Assembly: GCA_902775285.1 (NCBI GenBank)
Contig: CACYLI010000005.1
Location: 1 to 58,739, forward strand
Origin: an uncultured Erysipelotrichaceae bacterium
GTDB lineage: Bacteria > Bacillota_I > Bacilli_A > RF39 > UBA660
Length of the DNA stretch: 58,739 bases
Reading direction: 5' to 3'
Shown here in pieces: positions 17,598 to 27,293 of this stretch. The translations under genes were made by a program, and so were the position numbers. The notes beneath the pieces were generated by a model. The model had not been told where the DNA came from, ran no database searches, and saw only the letters and a program-made list of their open reading frames with translations. Numbering within the stretch: position 1 is the first letter of the stretch; the number at the start of each line of letters is the position of its first letter.

Positions 17598-18718
17598 AAT
17601 TTATTAAATTTTTTAAATTCTATTTCATCTTCCAAATCAGTATCTTCTAATTCTTCTAATATATCTTTTTGTTTTCTAGATAAACTTCTTGGAATAACTA
17701 GATTAAGTACGCAATAAAAATCTCCTTTTCTCCATGAATCTTTATTATCAATTCCTTTTCCTTTGATTCTTAAAATCTCTCCAGGTTGACTTCCTTCTTT
17801 AATTTTTATTTCAACGTCTCCATCCATTGTTTTAATTACTTTTTTGCATCCTAAACAAAGATCAGTAATACTTACAGGTAAATCTATATAAATATCATTT
17901 CCTTCTCTTCTATATAATTCATGAGGTAATACTCTAATTTCAATATATAAGTCTCCATTAGGTCCACCATTAATACCTGCTTCACCTTTTCCACTTACTC
18001 TTAATTGTTCACCATTATCAATACCAGCTGGTATATCTATAGTAAGTGTTTTTGATACTTTAACTTTTCCATTTCCTTTACATGTATTACATCTTGTTTT
18101 ATATGTTTTTCCTGTTCCTTTACATGTAGAGCAAGTAGTTCTTGTTTGTATTGTTCCAAGTATAGTACTAGTTTGTTTAATTACAGTTCCTTTTCCACCA
18201 CAATCACTACATACACTCTCACCATGTCCACCATGGCCATCACAATCTTCACAAGTTTCATAATACTCTAAATCTATATCTTTTTTAGTTCCATATACTG
18301 CTTCTAAAAAATCAATTTTCATTCCATATAGAGTATCTGCACCTTTTCTAGCTCTTGAAGAATTTCTTGTATTTCCTCTAAATGCACTTCCAAATGAAGA
18401 AAATCCTCCACCAAATAAATCATCAAATATATCTCCAAAATCAAAATTTTCAAATGGATTACCTTGATATCCACCAGAAGCACCACCATATGGATTATCA
18501 AATGCAGCATGACCAAATTGATCATATTTAGCTCTATTTTCTTTATCTGAAAGACATGCATAAGCTTCTTGTGCTTCTTTAAATTTTTCTGGAGCATCCG
18601 GACTTTTATTTATATCAGGGTGAAATTCTTTAGCTTTTTTTCTAAAAGCACTTTTTATTTCTTCTTCAGTTGCATCTTTAGATACACCTAAAACTTCATA
18701 ATAATCTCTTTTTGCCAT
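17588..18718 (-). CDS. dnaJ: Chaperone DnaJ
   Basis: 376 residues. J domain at the N-terminus with HPD in [10 protein letters not shown], a Gly/Phe-rich linker ([13 protein letters not shown]), then four zinc-finger repeats [24 protein letters not shown] and CNTCKGNG, then the substrate-binding C-terminal domains ([18 protein letters not shown]). It stimulates the DnaK ATPase and hands over unfolded protein. It is separated from dnaK by pepF, which is unusual, but all are co-directional without a clear terminator until 17570. Confidence 0.97.
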   Translation of the reverse strand: MAKRDYYEVLGVSKDATEEEIKSAFRKKAKEFHPDINKSPDAPEKFKEAQEAYACLSDKENRAKYDQFGHAAFDNPYGGASGGYQGNPFENFDFGDIFDDLFGGGFSSFGSAFRGNTRNSSRARKGADTLYGMKIDFLEAVYGTKKDIDLEYYETCEDCDGHGGHGESVCSDCGGKGTVIKQTSTILGTIQTRTTCSTCKGTGKTYKTRCNTCKGNGKVKVSKTLTIDIPAGIDNGEQLRVSGKGEAGINGGPNGDLYIEIRVLPHELYRREGNDIYIDLPVSITDLCLGCKKVIKTMDGDVEIKIKEGSQPGEILRIKGKGIDNKDSWRKGDFYCVLNLVIPRSLSRKQKDILEELEDTDLEDEIEFKKFNKLNK

Positions 18719-18733
18719 ATAATCACTCCATAT

Positions 18734-20485
18734 CTATTTTTTTAACATTTTAACTTTTTCATTAAATATTTCAAATGCTCTAGATAATGTATCTTCATTA
18801 GTTAAATCTATTCCTATGCTTTCTAATAATTCTAATGGATATTTACTTCCACCACTACTTAAGAATTCTAAATATTTATCTTTAAAATCAGTAGTATGTA
18901 ATAATCTATCAGCAATAATCAAAGCACTTATAAATCCAGTAGCATATTTATATACATAAAATGTATCATAAAAATGTGGAATTCTAGCCCATTCATATTT
19001 AATAGTATCATCTACCTTTATTACTGGACTAAAATGTTTTTTATTTAACTTTAAGTATGTATCACATAATATTTCCATATTTAAAGTTTCACCATTTTCA
19101 TATTTTTCATGAATAGTTTTTTCAAATTCAGCAAACATAACTTGTCTATAAACAGTTGCTTTAAATTTATCTAAAAATTCAATTAAATAATATTCTCTTT
19201 CATCTTCATTTTCTGCATGATTTATTAAATATTCACTTAATAATACTTCATTTACAGTTGATGCTATTTCAGCTAAGAATATAGGATATTGTGCATATAT
19301 AAAATCTTGATTTTGATCACTATAATATGAATGCATAGCATGACCCATTTCATGAGCAAGAGTACTCATAGAATCAACGTTATTTTCATAATTTAGTGAT
19401 ACATATGGAAGTACTTTATAACTTCCCCATTGATATGCTCCACTTCTTTTCTTATCCTTTGGATAAACATCTACACATCTATTATTAATCAAATAATTAA
19501 AATCTTTTAAATAATTATCTCCTAATGGTTTTAAAGCTTCATTAATTATTTCAACACTTTTTTCATAAGGAATATTTTTTTCAGGAACAATTGAAGTATT
19601 TACATACAAATCATACATATGTAACTTATGTCCAAGCATACTCTCTTTAATTTTATAATATTCTTTTAAATAAGAAGTGTTTTTGTTTGTTATTTTAATT
19701 AAATTTTCATATAATTTTTTATCTACTTTATCAGGAAACAATTTAGTATCTAACGCACTATCATATTTTTTAATTTTAGCATAAATACAATTTGCTTTAA
19801 CTTCACTCATATAAAGAGAACTTATAGTATTAATGTGATTTTTATAATAAGCATATTTTTTATTAAATGCTTCTTTTCTTACTTTTCTATTCTTAGAAGT
19901 TAAAAAGTTACTAAAATTAGAACTAGTTAATTCTATTTTTTTACCATCTTCATTGGTTACTTTTCCAAATTTAACATCAACATTATTAAGCATATCATAT
20001 GCATTTTTTGGTGTTCTAAATACTTCTCCTAAATCACTTAATAATTTTTCTTCTTTTTCACTTAAAACATGACTTTTATATCTAAATGTATTTTCTAACA
20101 TTTTTTCATATTTTTCTAGTTTTTTATTTTCCTTAATATATTCTAATATTTTATTATAATCAGAAGATAATAATTCAGGAGTCATAAAACTAGTTATACT
20201 TGAAGCCTTATCAGCTAAAAGTAATATTTCATCTTTATACTTTTGATATGTTACATCAGCCATATTTAAATAATAACCTAAATGAGAATAAACATATAAT
20301 CTTTCAATTAAATAATCTATTCTTTCATCTTTACTAAGTGCTTCATATAAAGTATTACTGCTTTCTAATAATTTACCCTTATATTTTACAATTTCATCTA
20401 ACAATTTATTTACTTCATTAATACTATTTTTATAATCATTATAATCTTTAAACATTCTTGTTAAATCCCAATTATATTTATCCAT
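18734..20485 (-). CDS. pepF: Oligoendopeptidase F (M3B metallopeptidase)
   Basis: 583 residues. The zinc site is STLAHEMGHAMHSYYSDQ (HEMGH), followed by EIASTVNEVLLSEYL with the third ligand Glu. The N-terminal helical region (YVYSHLGYYLNMAD, RKEAFNKKYAYYKNH) is typical of PepF. It degrades short peptides in the cytoplasm. Its position between dnaK and dnaJ suggests it is induced by heat stress to clear peptides, which is an inference from gene order. Confidence 0.93.
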   Translation of the reverse strand: MDKYNWDLTRMFKDYNDYKNSINEVNKLLDEIVKYKGKLLESSNTLYEALSKDERIDYLIERLYVYSHLGYYLNMADVTYQKYKDEILLLADKASSITSFMTPELLSSDYNKILEYIKENKKLEKYEKMLENTFRYKSHVLSEKEEKLLSDLGEVFRTPKNAYDMLNNVDVKFGKVTNEDGKKIELTSSNFSNFLTSKNRKVRKEAFNKKYAYYKNHINTISSLYMSEVKANCIYAKIKKYDSALDTKLFPDKVDKKLYENLIKITNKNTSYLKEYYKIKESMLGHKLHMYDLYVNTSIVPEKNIPYEKSVEIINEALKPLGDNYLKDFNYLINNRCVDVYPKDKKRSGAYQWGSYKVLPYVSLNYENNVDSMSTLAHEMGHAMHSYYSDQNQDFIYAQYPIFLAEIASTVNEVLLSEYLINHAENEDEREYYLIEFLDKFKATVYRQVMFAEFEKTIHEKYENGETLNMEILCDTYLKLNKKHFSPVIKVDDTIKYEWARIPHFYDTFYVYKYATGFISALIIADRLLHTTDFKDKYLEFLSSGGSKYPLELLESIGIDLTNEDTLSRAFEIFNEKVKMLKK

Positions 20486-20506
20486 ATTGTCTCCTTATTA
20501 ATTTAA

Positions 20507-20533
20507 TATAGGGCTCATAAAAAGAGCCCTATA
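20507..20533 (-). other. Hairpin between dnaK and pepF
   Basis: 10-bp inverted repeat (20507-20516 and 20524-20533) with a GC-rich core (AGGGCTC) in an otherwise AT-rich gap. The sequence after it on the minus strand is AT-rich but has no proper T-run, so it may be an mRNA stabiliser or processing site after dnaK rather than a full terminator. Confidence 0.55.
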
Positions 20534-20537
20534 TTTA

Positions 20538-22382
<1,845 letters not shown>

Positions 22383-22386
22383 TTAA

Positions 22387-22746
22387 TCATTCCTCTCTTT
22401 TTTTTAATTTTCTTATATTTTTCATTTCTTCACTATAAATACCCATACAATTTATACAAGATAACATAAATTTATTCATAATAGTTTTCTCTTCAAGATT
22501 CAAATCTTTAAAGATTTCATCTTTTTCATGATCAACCATTTCATTTGTAAATTCTTCTATGTTATTACTTATTTTTAATATAAGCATCATTGTATAAAAA
22601 GATGCATTTCTTATTTTATAATTGTCGCTATTTATACAACTATCAAAATAATCAATATCATTTCTTTCTTCATCATTTAAATTATAGTATTCTTTTTCTA
22701 TATTAAATGATAACAAGATATTTAATAATGAATAGTCATTAAACAT
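22387..22746 (-). CDS. Hypothetical protein between grpE and dnaK
   Basis: 119 residues, predicted helical and soluble, acidic, no family recognised. Its start overlaps the grpE stop (TAATG) and dnaK begins 7 bases after it, so it is firmly inside the chaperone operon. It contains a CINC pair (about residues 93-96) and one more Cys near 37. grpE and dnaK are usually adjacent, which makes this insertion notable. A co-chaperone, adaptor or regulator of DnaK is possible but unproven. Confidence 0.7.
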   Translation of the reverse strand: MFNDYSLLNILLSFNIEKEYYNLNDEERNDIDYFDSCINSDNYKIRNASFYTMMLILKISNNIEEFTNEMVDHEKDEIFKDLNLEEKTIMNKFMLSCINCMGIYSEEMKNIRKLKKREE

Positions 22747-23339
22747 TATTTATTAACCTTTACCATTGCATGTCTAATAACTTTGTCTTTGTATTTATAT
22801 CCTTTTGTTAGAACTTCTAACACAACATTTTCAGGTTTAGTTTCATCATGTTCAGTTAAAACAGCTTCTGCTACATTAGGATCAAATTCAAGACCTAAAC
22901 ATTCAATTTCATGAACTTCAAACTTATCAAGTAATTGAGTAAGAGATCCAAGTATCATTTTAAATCCACTTAAGAATTTACTTACTTCATCACTTAAATC
23001 ATTATCATCCATCATAATTGCTCTTTCAAAGTTGTCTTTAATATTTAAAATTTCTTTTATAAAATCTTCTCCCTCATATTGAAGCATTCTACTTACTTCA
23101 CTTTGAGTTCTAGTTTTGAAATTTAAATATTCTGCTTGTAAACGCATATATTTATCTTCTAACTCTTGATTTCTGCTTCCAAGAATTTGAATCATAGTTT
23201 CTGGATCTATTCCAGTACCACATCCTGCGCAGCTTGCGCATCCATCTGGTGAACAAGTTGATTCTTCACTTGGTGTTTCTTCATTAGTTTTTACTTCTTC
23301 TTTTTTTTCTTCATTTACTTTATCATTCTTTTTCTTCAT
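22746..23339 (-). CDS. grpE: Nucleotide exchange factor GrpE with a Cys-rich N-terminus
   Basis: 197 residues. After a charged disordered leader comes a four-cysteine motif (C29, C34, C37, C40: CSPDGCASCAGCG). Then the long coiled coil (ELEDKYMRLQAEYLNFKTRT) and the beta-wing domain (FEVHEIECLGLEFDPNVAEAVLTEH, GYKYKDKVIRHAMVKV). It releases ADP from DnaK. The ATG at 23339 is chosen for AAGGAAAA eight bases upstream; it overlaps the end of hrcA by 17 bases. The Cys cluster is unusual for GrpE and could bind metal or sense redox state. Confidence 0.95.
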   Translation of the reverse strand: MKKKNDKVNEEKKEEVKTNEETPSEESTCSPDGCASCAGCGTGIDPETMIQILGSRNQELEDKYMRLQAEYLNFKTRTQSEVSRMLQYEGEDFIKEILNIKDNFERAIMMDDNDLSDEVSKFLSGFKMILGSLTQLLDKFEVHEIECLGLEFDPNVAEAVLTEHDETKPENVVLEVLTKGYKYKDKVIRHAMVKVNK

Positions 23340-24345
23340 GTGTATTTTCCTTTCCATCTGCCTCAATATGTTCTTTTAAATATTCAAGCATATTAATTAC
23401 TCTTTCGTATTCCATTCTTTTTGGTCCAATAATAGCAATAGTACCTTCTCTACCATGTGCCTTATATTTTGTTTTTACTACTGTTACATTATCATCAATT
23501 TCGCTCTTGCTACCAATATATACCTTAACCTCATCATCGTCTTCTTCAATTTTACTCACCATATCTTTGCTTTCAAATTTACTAATAATGTTTTTAACAT
23601 CATCGACTGTAGAAAATTCCGGTTGTTTTAATATATTAGCTTTACCAGTAAATTTAACATCCCTTTCACTAGTGAAATTAGATAGTGCATTATAAAATGC
23701 ATTATATACAACTTCATAATTTTCAACATAATTTCTAATTATTGGTTTAATTTCAAATTCTAGTTTACTTGGAACTTCATCTATTGGCGTCCCTATAAGC
23801 ATCTTATTAAGTAACTCTGTAGTTTTAGATATTTCTATTGCTGGAATATTTTCTTCTAAGATAATATTTTTGTTTTCTACATGTCCTGTATCAGTTATAA
23901 CAATTGCTATTAATTGTCGACTATTAATTGGTACAACTTCTACTTTTTGTAGTTTATTATCGCTAGATTCTTTTCCTAAAATAACTGAAGTATAATTTGT
24001 AATATCACTTATTATTTCCAAACTTTTGCTTATTGCATCATTTAACTCTAATTCTTTATTGTTAAATATAGTTTGAAGTTTAAGCATATCTTCTCCACTT
24101 ATTTTTTTAGGTTCCATTAAATTATCAACATAATATCTATAACCCTCTTCAGATGGAATCCTTCCTGAAGATATATGTGTTTTTTCTAAGTATCCTAAAT
24201 TTTCAAGAGTAGCCATATCGTTTCTGATAGTAGCACTTGAACATTTGAATTTTTTACATAAAGCTTTACTACCAACAGGTCTTGCAGTTTTTACATATTC
24301 TTCTACAATTTCTCTTAGTAAATCTTTTTGTCTCGTTCCAATCAT
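23323..24345 (-). CDS. hrcA: Heat-inducible transcription repressor HrcA
   Basis: 340 residues. N-terminal winged helix: IGTRQKDLLREIVEEYVKTARPVGSKAL, CSSATIRNDMATLENLGYL, SSGRIPSEEGYRYYVD. The C-terminal GAF-like domain ends IAIIGPKRMEYERVINMLEYL. It binds CIRCE operators and represses the chaperone operon when GroEL activity is sufficient. AGGAGG lies just before two adjacent ATGs (24348 and 24345); the second has better spacing and matches the family start. Two CIRCE-like sites flank its own promoter. Confidence 0.97.
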   Translation of the reverse strand: MIGTRQKDLLREIVEEYVKTARPVGSKALCKKFKCSSATIRNDMATLENLGYLEKTHISSGRIPSEEGYRYYVDNLMEPKKISGEDMLKLQTIFNNKELELNDAISKSLEIISDITNYTSVILGKESSDNKLQKVEVVPINSRQLIAIVITDTGHVENKNIILEENIPAIEISKTTELLNKMLIGTPIDEVPSKLEFEIKPIIRNYVENYEVVYNAFYNALSNFTSERDVKFTGKANILKQPEFSTVDDVKNIISKFESKDMVSKIEEDDDEVKVYIGSKSEIDDNVTVVKTKYKAHGREGTIAIIGPKRMEYERVINMLEYLKEHIEADGKENTHEEKE

Positions 24346-24359
24346 CATATACCTCCTTT

Positions 24360-24386
24360 TTAGCACTCACTCATTTGCAGTGCTAG
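24360..24386 (-). promoter_or_regulatory. CIRCE operator, proximal
   Basis: TTAGCACTC, 9 bases, CAGTGCTAG on the plus strand. It differs from the CIRCE consensus (TTAGCACTC-N9-GAGTGCTAA) at two positions in the right arm. It lies between the hrcA promoter and its ribosome site, the standard place for HrcA repression. Confidence 0.9.
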
Positions 24387-24390
24387 TATC

Positions 24391-24419
24391 ATTATAATAT
24401 TATATGTTAGCATTGTCAA
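24391..24419 (-). promoter_or_regulatory. Sigma-A promoter of the hrcA-grpE-dnaK-pepF-dnaJ operon
   Basis: Minus strand: -35 TTGACA (24414-24419), 17-base spacer, -10 TATAAT (24391-24396). Both hexamers match consensus. The -35 lies inside the distal CIRCE site, and transcription would start just before or in the proximal one. Confidence 0.9.
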
Positions 24420-24433
24420 TATATGAGTGCTAA
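24407..24433 (-). promoter_or_regulatory. CIRCE-like operator, distal
   Basis: TTAGCATTG, 9 bases, GAGTGCTAA on the plus strand: a second CIRCE with two changes in the left arm. It covers the -35 box, so HrcA bound here would block RNA polymerase directly. Confidence 0.82.
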
Positions 24434-24442
24434 TTTTTTTAC

Positions 24443-24472
24443 AAAAAAAAATAATGCTTTTTTTCAAAGCAC
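24443..24472 (-). terminator. Intrinsic terminator after the NUDIX gene
   Basis: Short stem TGCTTT/AAAGCA (24455-24460 and 24466-24471) followed on the minus strand by a long run of T (the A tract at 24443-24451). It insulates the heat-shock promoter from upstream transcription. Confidence 0.72.
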
Positions 24473-24945
24473 TATTTTATATCTTTTAGAACCAGTCTTT
24501 TAAATCCTTTACTATTCATTGCATCTTCTAAAACTGTAGGTAACAATCTAATATTTTTAATATCTTCTTTGCTTACCCATTCATAATAACTTGCTACTGA
24601 ATCCATGTTTTTCATGTTATTTGCAAATCTCATATCATCTTCTTCAATCTTCATTCTATATACAAAGAATAATTCATGTACTTTTTCATTTTCAAACTCG
24701 AAGAAGTTTTCAATAATAGATGTCATCTCTACTTCATCTTCATTAATATCAATTCCCATTTCTTCTTTAATTTCTCTAATTAATGCTTCACTACTACTTT
24801 CTAGTGTTTTAACCCTTCCTCCAGGAATTACTACATAATCAAATGCCGGATTTACTTCTACCAAAAATTCACTCCCCTTCTCAATTATCAAGCCAACACG
24901 ATAATTAAATTTAGCATCTCCTACTACCACTGATAAATCTTTCAT
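24472..24945 (-). CDS. NUDIX hydrolase
   Basis: 157 residues with a complete Nudix box: GGRVKTLESSSEALIREIKEEMGI, i.e. G-x5-E-x7-REUxEExGU, at about residues 45-68. The C-terminal part (YEWVSKEDIKNIRLLPTVL) fits the ADP-ribose/nucleotide branch common in Firmicutes. The ATG at 24945 has AAGGAGGT upstream; the ATG 12 codons earlier does not. A single-gene unit between proS and the heat-shock operon. Substrate unknown. Confidence 0.88.
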   Translation of the reverse strand: MKDLSVVVGDAKFNYRVGLIIEKGSEFLVEVNPAFDYVVIPGGRVKTLESSSEALIREIKEEMGIDINEDEVEMTSIIENFFEFENEKVHELFFVYRMKIEEDDMRFANNMKNMDSVASYYEWVSKEDIKNIRLLPTVLEDAMNSKGFKRLVLKDIK

Positions 24946-24972
24946 ACATACCTCCTTATTTATCATAAATAA

Positions 24973-24997
24973 AAATGTCATACAATGTATGACATTT
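24973..24997 (-). terminator. Intrinsic terminator after proS
   Basis: Perfect 11-bp inverted repeat (24973-24983 and 24987-24997) with a 3-base loop and a T-rich run on the minus strand, between the proS stop and the NUDIX start. Confidence 0.8.
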
Positions 24998-25032
24998 ATT
25001 TAACAAAAATTAAATTAATAATATTAGGAATC

Positions 25033-26373
25033 TTATGTTTCATTTTTTTTTACTATTTCTTCTAAAGAAATATTATTATTCTTATATTCATTTAAAATAG
25101 TTACATAGTTAATGAATTCTTCAATACTCATACTTGTCTTTTCCCCTGTTTTGTTATTTTCAACTATAATATAATCGTCATCCAAAGTATTTCCAAACAC
25201 AACTGAATATGGTATACCTAACATTTTAGCATCTTTTAATTTAGCTCCAATTGATAATTCACTTCTGTCATCGTATAAAACATTTACATTATTATCTGTT
25301 AATAATGAATATGTAGCATATGCTACTTTTGATTTTTCTTTATCATCACTTTTTGGTACTATATACATAACATAAGGAACTAAATTCAAAGGTAAGCTAA
25401 TTCCAATAAATTTACCATTTTCTCTTACAATAGAATTTTCATAAATCATAGCTAATGTTCTACTAACTCCAATTCCATAACATCCCATAATATAATATTT
25501 TTGTTTTCCATCTTTCGCTATATAAGTAGCATTCATACTTTTAGAATATTTATCTCCTAACTGAAATATATGCCCAAGTTCACATGCTTTTTTGCTTTCT
25601 AAACTATCTACATTTTTAATACCATATATTTTGTTTAAATACTCATTATAGTCATCTCTTTCTAACAATTCAGAATTGAATGCTTTTCCACTTTCTTTAT
25701 CAACTAGTATTGTATCTTCCCCTATATCAGATATATACATAAATTCTTCAGATTTGTTTCCACCAATTGCTCCGCTATCAGCACCAACTGGTTGAACTTT
25801 TAATCCTAAAGTGTCAAATATTTCAAGATATGCTTGTTTAATATTATCATATTCTGTATCTAAATCTTTCTGAGTTTCACCAAAACTATAGGCATCCATC
25901 ATATCAAAAGATTTTCCTCTAAGTAAATAACCTCTTGTCCTGATTTCATTTCTAAACTTTTCACCAATTTGAAAAAAAGTTATTGGCATGTTCTTATAAG
26001 AACCTATTCTACTCTTAGCATATTTTACAATAGCTTCTTCCGCAGTTGGTGCTAAACAATAGTTACCTTTATCCGTTAAACATCTAAACATTACATCATC
26101 ACTTACATATTTTTCTAATCTGCCAGATTCAATCCAGATAGATTCTGGTTGTAATAATGGTAAAGAAACTTCAGTACATCCATGACGTTTTAACGTATCA
26201 CAAATAATATCATTTATTCTTTTTTTAACTAGAAAAGGAATATGTGAATATGCATAAACCCCACTACTATATTGATCTATTTGACCAGTTTGAAATAACA
26301 TATCTTGAACTGGGAATTGATTATCTAATTTAGTTATTTTTTTTGAAATTAATCCTAATCTAGAAACTTTCAT
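25033..26373 (-). CDS. proS: Prolyl-tRNA synthetase without the bacterial editing insertion
   Basis: 446 residues, about 120 fewer than common bacterial ProRS. Class II motifs are present: VSLPLLQPESIWIESGR, CLAPTAEEA, motif 2 FRNEIRTRGYLLRGKSFDMMDAYSF, and motif 3 MGCYGIGVSRTLAMIYE. After GADSGAIGGNKSEEFM only some 70 residues precede ELGHIFQLGDKYS, where the normal enzyme has an INS editing domain of around 180 residues. An anticodon-binding domain ends the protein. It charges tRNA-Pro; clearing of Ala-tRNA-Pro would need a trans factor such as the ProX-like protein at 5555. Confidence 0.95.
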   Translation of the reverse strand: MKVSRLGLISKKITKLDNQFPVQDMLFQTGQIDQYSSGVYAYSHIPFLVKKRINDIICDTLKRHGCTEVSLPLLQPESIWIESGRLEKYVSDDVMFRCLTDKGNYCLAPTAEEAIVKYAKSRIGSYKNMPITFFQIGEKFRNEIRTRGYLLRGKSFDMMDAYSFGETQKDLDTEYDNIKQAYLEIFDTLGLKVQPVGADSGAIGGNKSEEFMYISDIGEDTILVDKESGKAFNSELLERDDYNEYLNKIYGIKNVDSLESKKACELGHIFQLGDKYSKSMNATYIAKDGKQKYYIMGCYGIGVSRTLAMIYENSIVRENGKFIGISLPLNLVPYVMYIVPKSDDKEKSKVAYATYSLLTDNNVNVLYDDRSELSIGAKLKDAKMLGIPYSVVFGNTLDDDYIIVENNKTGEKTSMSIEEFINYVTILNEYKNNNISLEEIVKKNET

Positions 26374-26407
26374 ATATCTTTCACTTCTTTCACTAAAAAA
26401 TATTATA

Positions 26408-27136
26408 TCATACTTCTAAATCTTTAAGCATCTTTTTACTTTTAATATTTATTCCTGAATATTCATCATAATACTCTTCTATTATGTGATTTATTTCATT
26501 ACTGACATTTTCTTCAATATCTAAATTACTTATTTTAGAAATATCAACATAATAATAAAGTCTTAGTAATTTCATTACTTTTTCATCTACTATTGGTTCA
26601 TTTGTTCTATGATTTGCGCAAATATAACCACCTTTAGATAAAGATATAGTAACAACTTTATTACTTCCACATTTAACACAATTATCTAGATTCAAATTAA
26701 TACCTAAATATTCTAAATATTGAAGCTCTAAAATATTAGTTATTATTTTAGGATTAAACCCTTCTTCTATTTTTAAAATAGCACTTTCCATTAATGGATA
26801 AATATCTTGGCTTTCACTTTCTTTAAATGCACTTATTGATAGTTCACATATATATGATAAATAACTTATTTTTAGAATATCACTTTTAATATTAATAAAA
26901 TAATCTTTAATATCAGCATCTATTAAAGTAGATAAACCATTTTCTTTATAATACATATGAAAAACACCATAAGCAAATTTTTCACTAGGTATTCTTAGTT
27001 TACTCTTTAATGATTTACATCCCTTAGACATACATCCAATAATGCCCATATCTTTTGTAAAAATATTAATTATTTTACTACTTTCCTTGAAAGATGTGGA
27101 ACTTACAACAATTCCTTCAACGCTTATTATCTTCAT
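26408..27136 (-). CDS. recO: DNA repair protein RecO
   Basis: 242 residues. The N-terminal OB fold starts MKIISVEGIVVSSTSFKESSKIINIFTKDMGIIGCMSKG; a helical domain follows with a zinc site made by CVKCG and a later C/H pair (GGYICANH). RecO loads RecA with RecF and RecR. The ATG at 27136 matches the family start; an ATG five codons upstream lies within the hairpin at 27148-27171 and has no ribosome site. Order era-yqzL-recO as in Bacillus. Confidence 0.93.
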   Translation of the reverse strand: MKIISVEGIVVSSTSFKESSKIINIFTKDMGIIGCMSKGCKSLKSKLRIPSEKFAYGVFHMYYKENGLSTLIDADIKDYFINIKSDILKISYLSYICELSISAFKESESQDIYPLMESAILKIEEGFNPKIITNILELQYLEYLGINLNLDNCVKCGSNKVVTISLSKGGYICANHRTNEPIVDEKVMKLLRLYYYVDISKISNLDIEENVSNEINHIIEEYYDEYSGINIKSKKMLKDLEV

Positions 27137-27147
27137 ACTTTTTAAAA

Positions 27148-27171
27148 GCATAAAGATTTCTTTATGCTTAT
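27148..27171 (-). other. Perfect hairpin between yqzL and recO
   Basis: 10-bp inverted repeat AAGCATAAAG / CTTTATGCTT with a 4-base loop, immediately after the yqzL-like stop. It ends in a short T-run, so it may act as a weak terminator or attenuator lowering recO expression relative to era. Confidence 0.55.
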
Positions 27172-27248
27172 TTTCCTTTCTTATATTCTAAATAATATTC
27201 TATTTTACCAGTATCCTTAAATTTTTTCCAAGCCTCTTTTTTATTCAT
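27168..27248 (-). CDS. yqzL: YqzL-like mini-protein (26 aa)
   Basis: 26 residues: it starts MNKKEAWKKFKDTGKI and ends EYYLEYKKGK. The W-x2-F-x2-TG-x-I-x2-YL pattern is that of the YqzL family, whose gene lies between era and recO in Bacillus, as it does here. AAGGAG lies about ten bases before the ATG at 27248. The function of YqzL is unknown. Shorter than the Bacillus protein, which has extra C-terminal residues. Confidence 0.75.
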   Translation of the reverse strand: MNKKEAWKKFKDTGKIEYYLEYKKGK

Positions 27249-27293
27249 ATTTTTTTCTCCTTACAATATTATATTGCAGGTTTTAAAAAAATA

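Noticed and set aside
18319..18597. Second minus-strand frame inside dnaJ
   Set aside because: Out-of-frame reading of the Gly-rich dnaJ linker; no ribosome site and low-complexity product.
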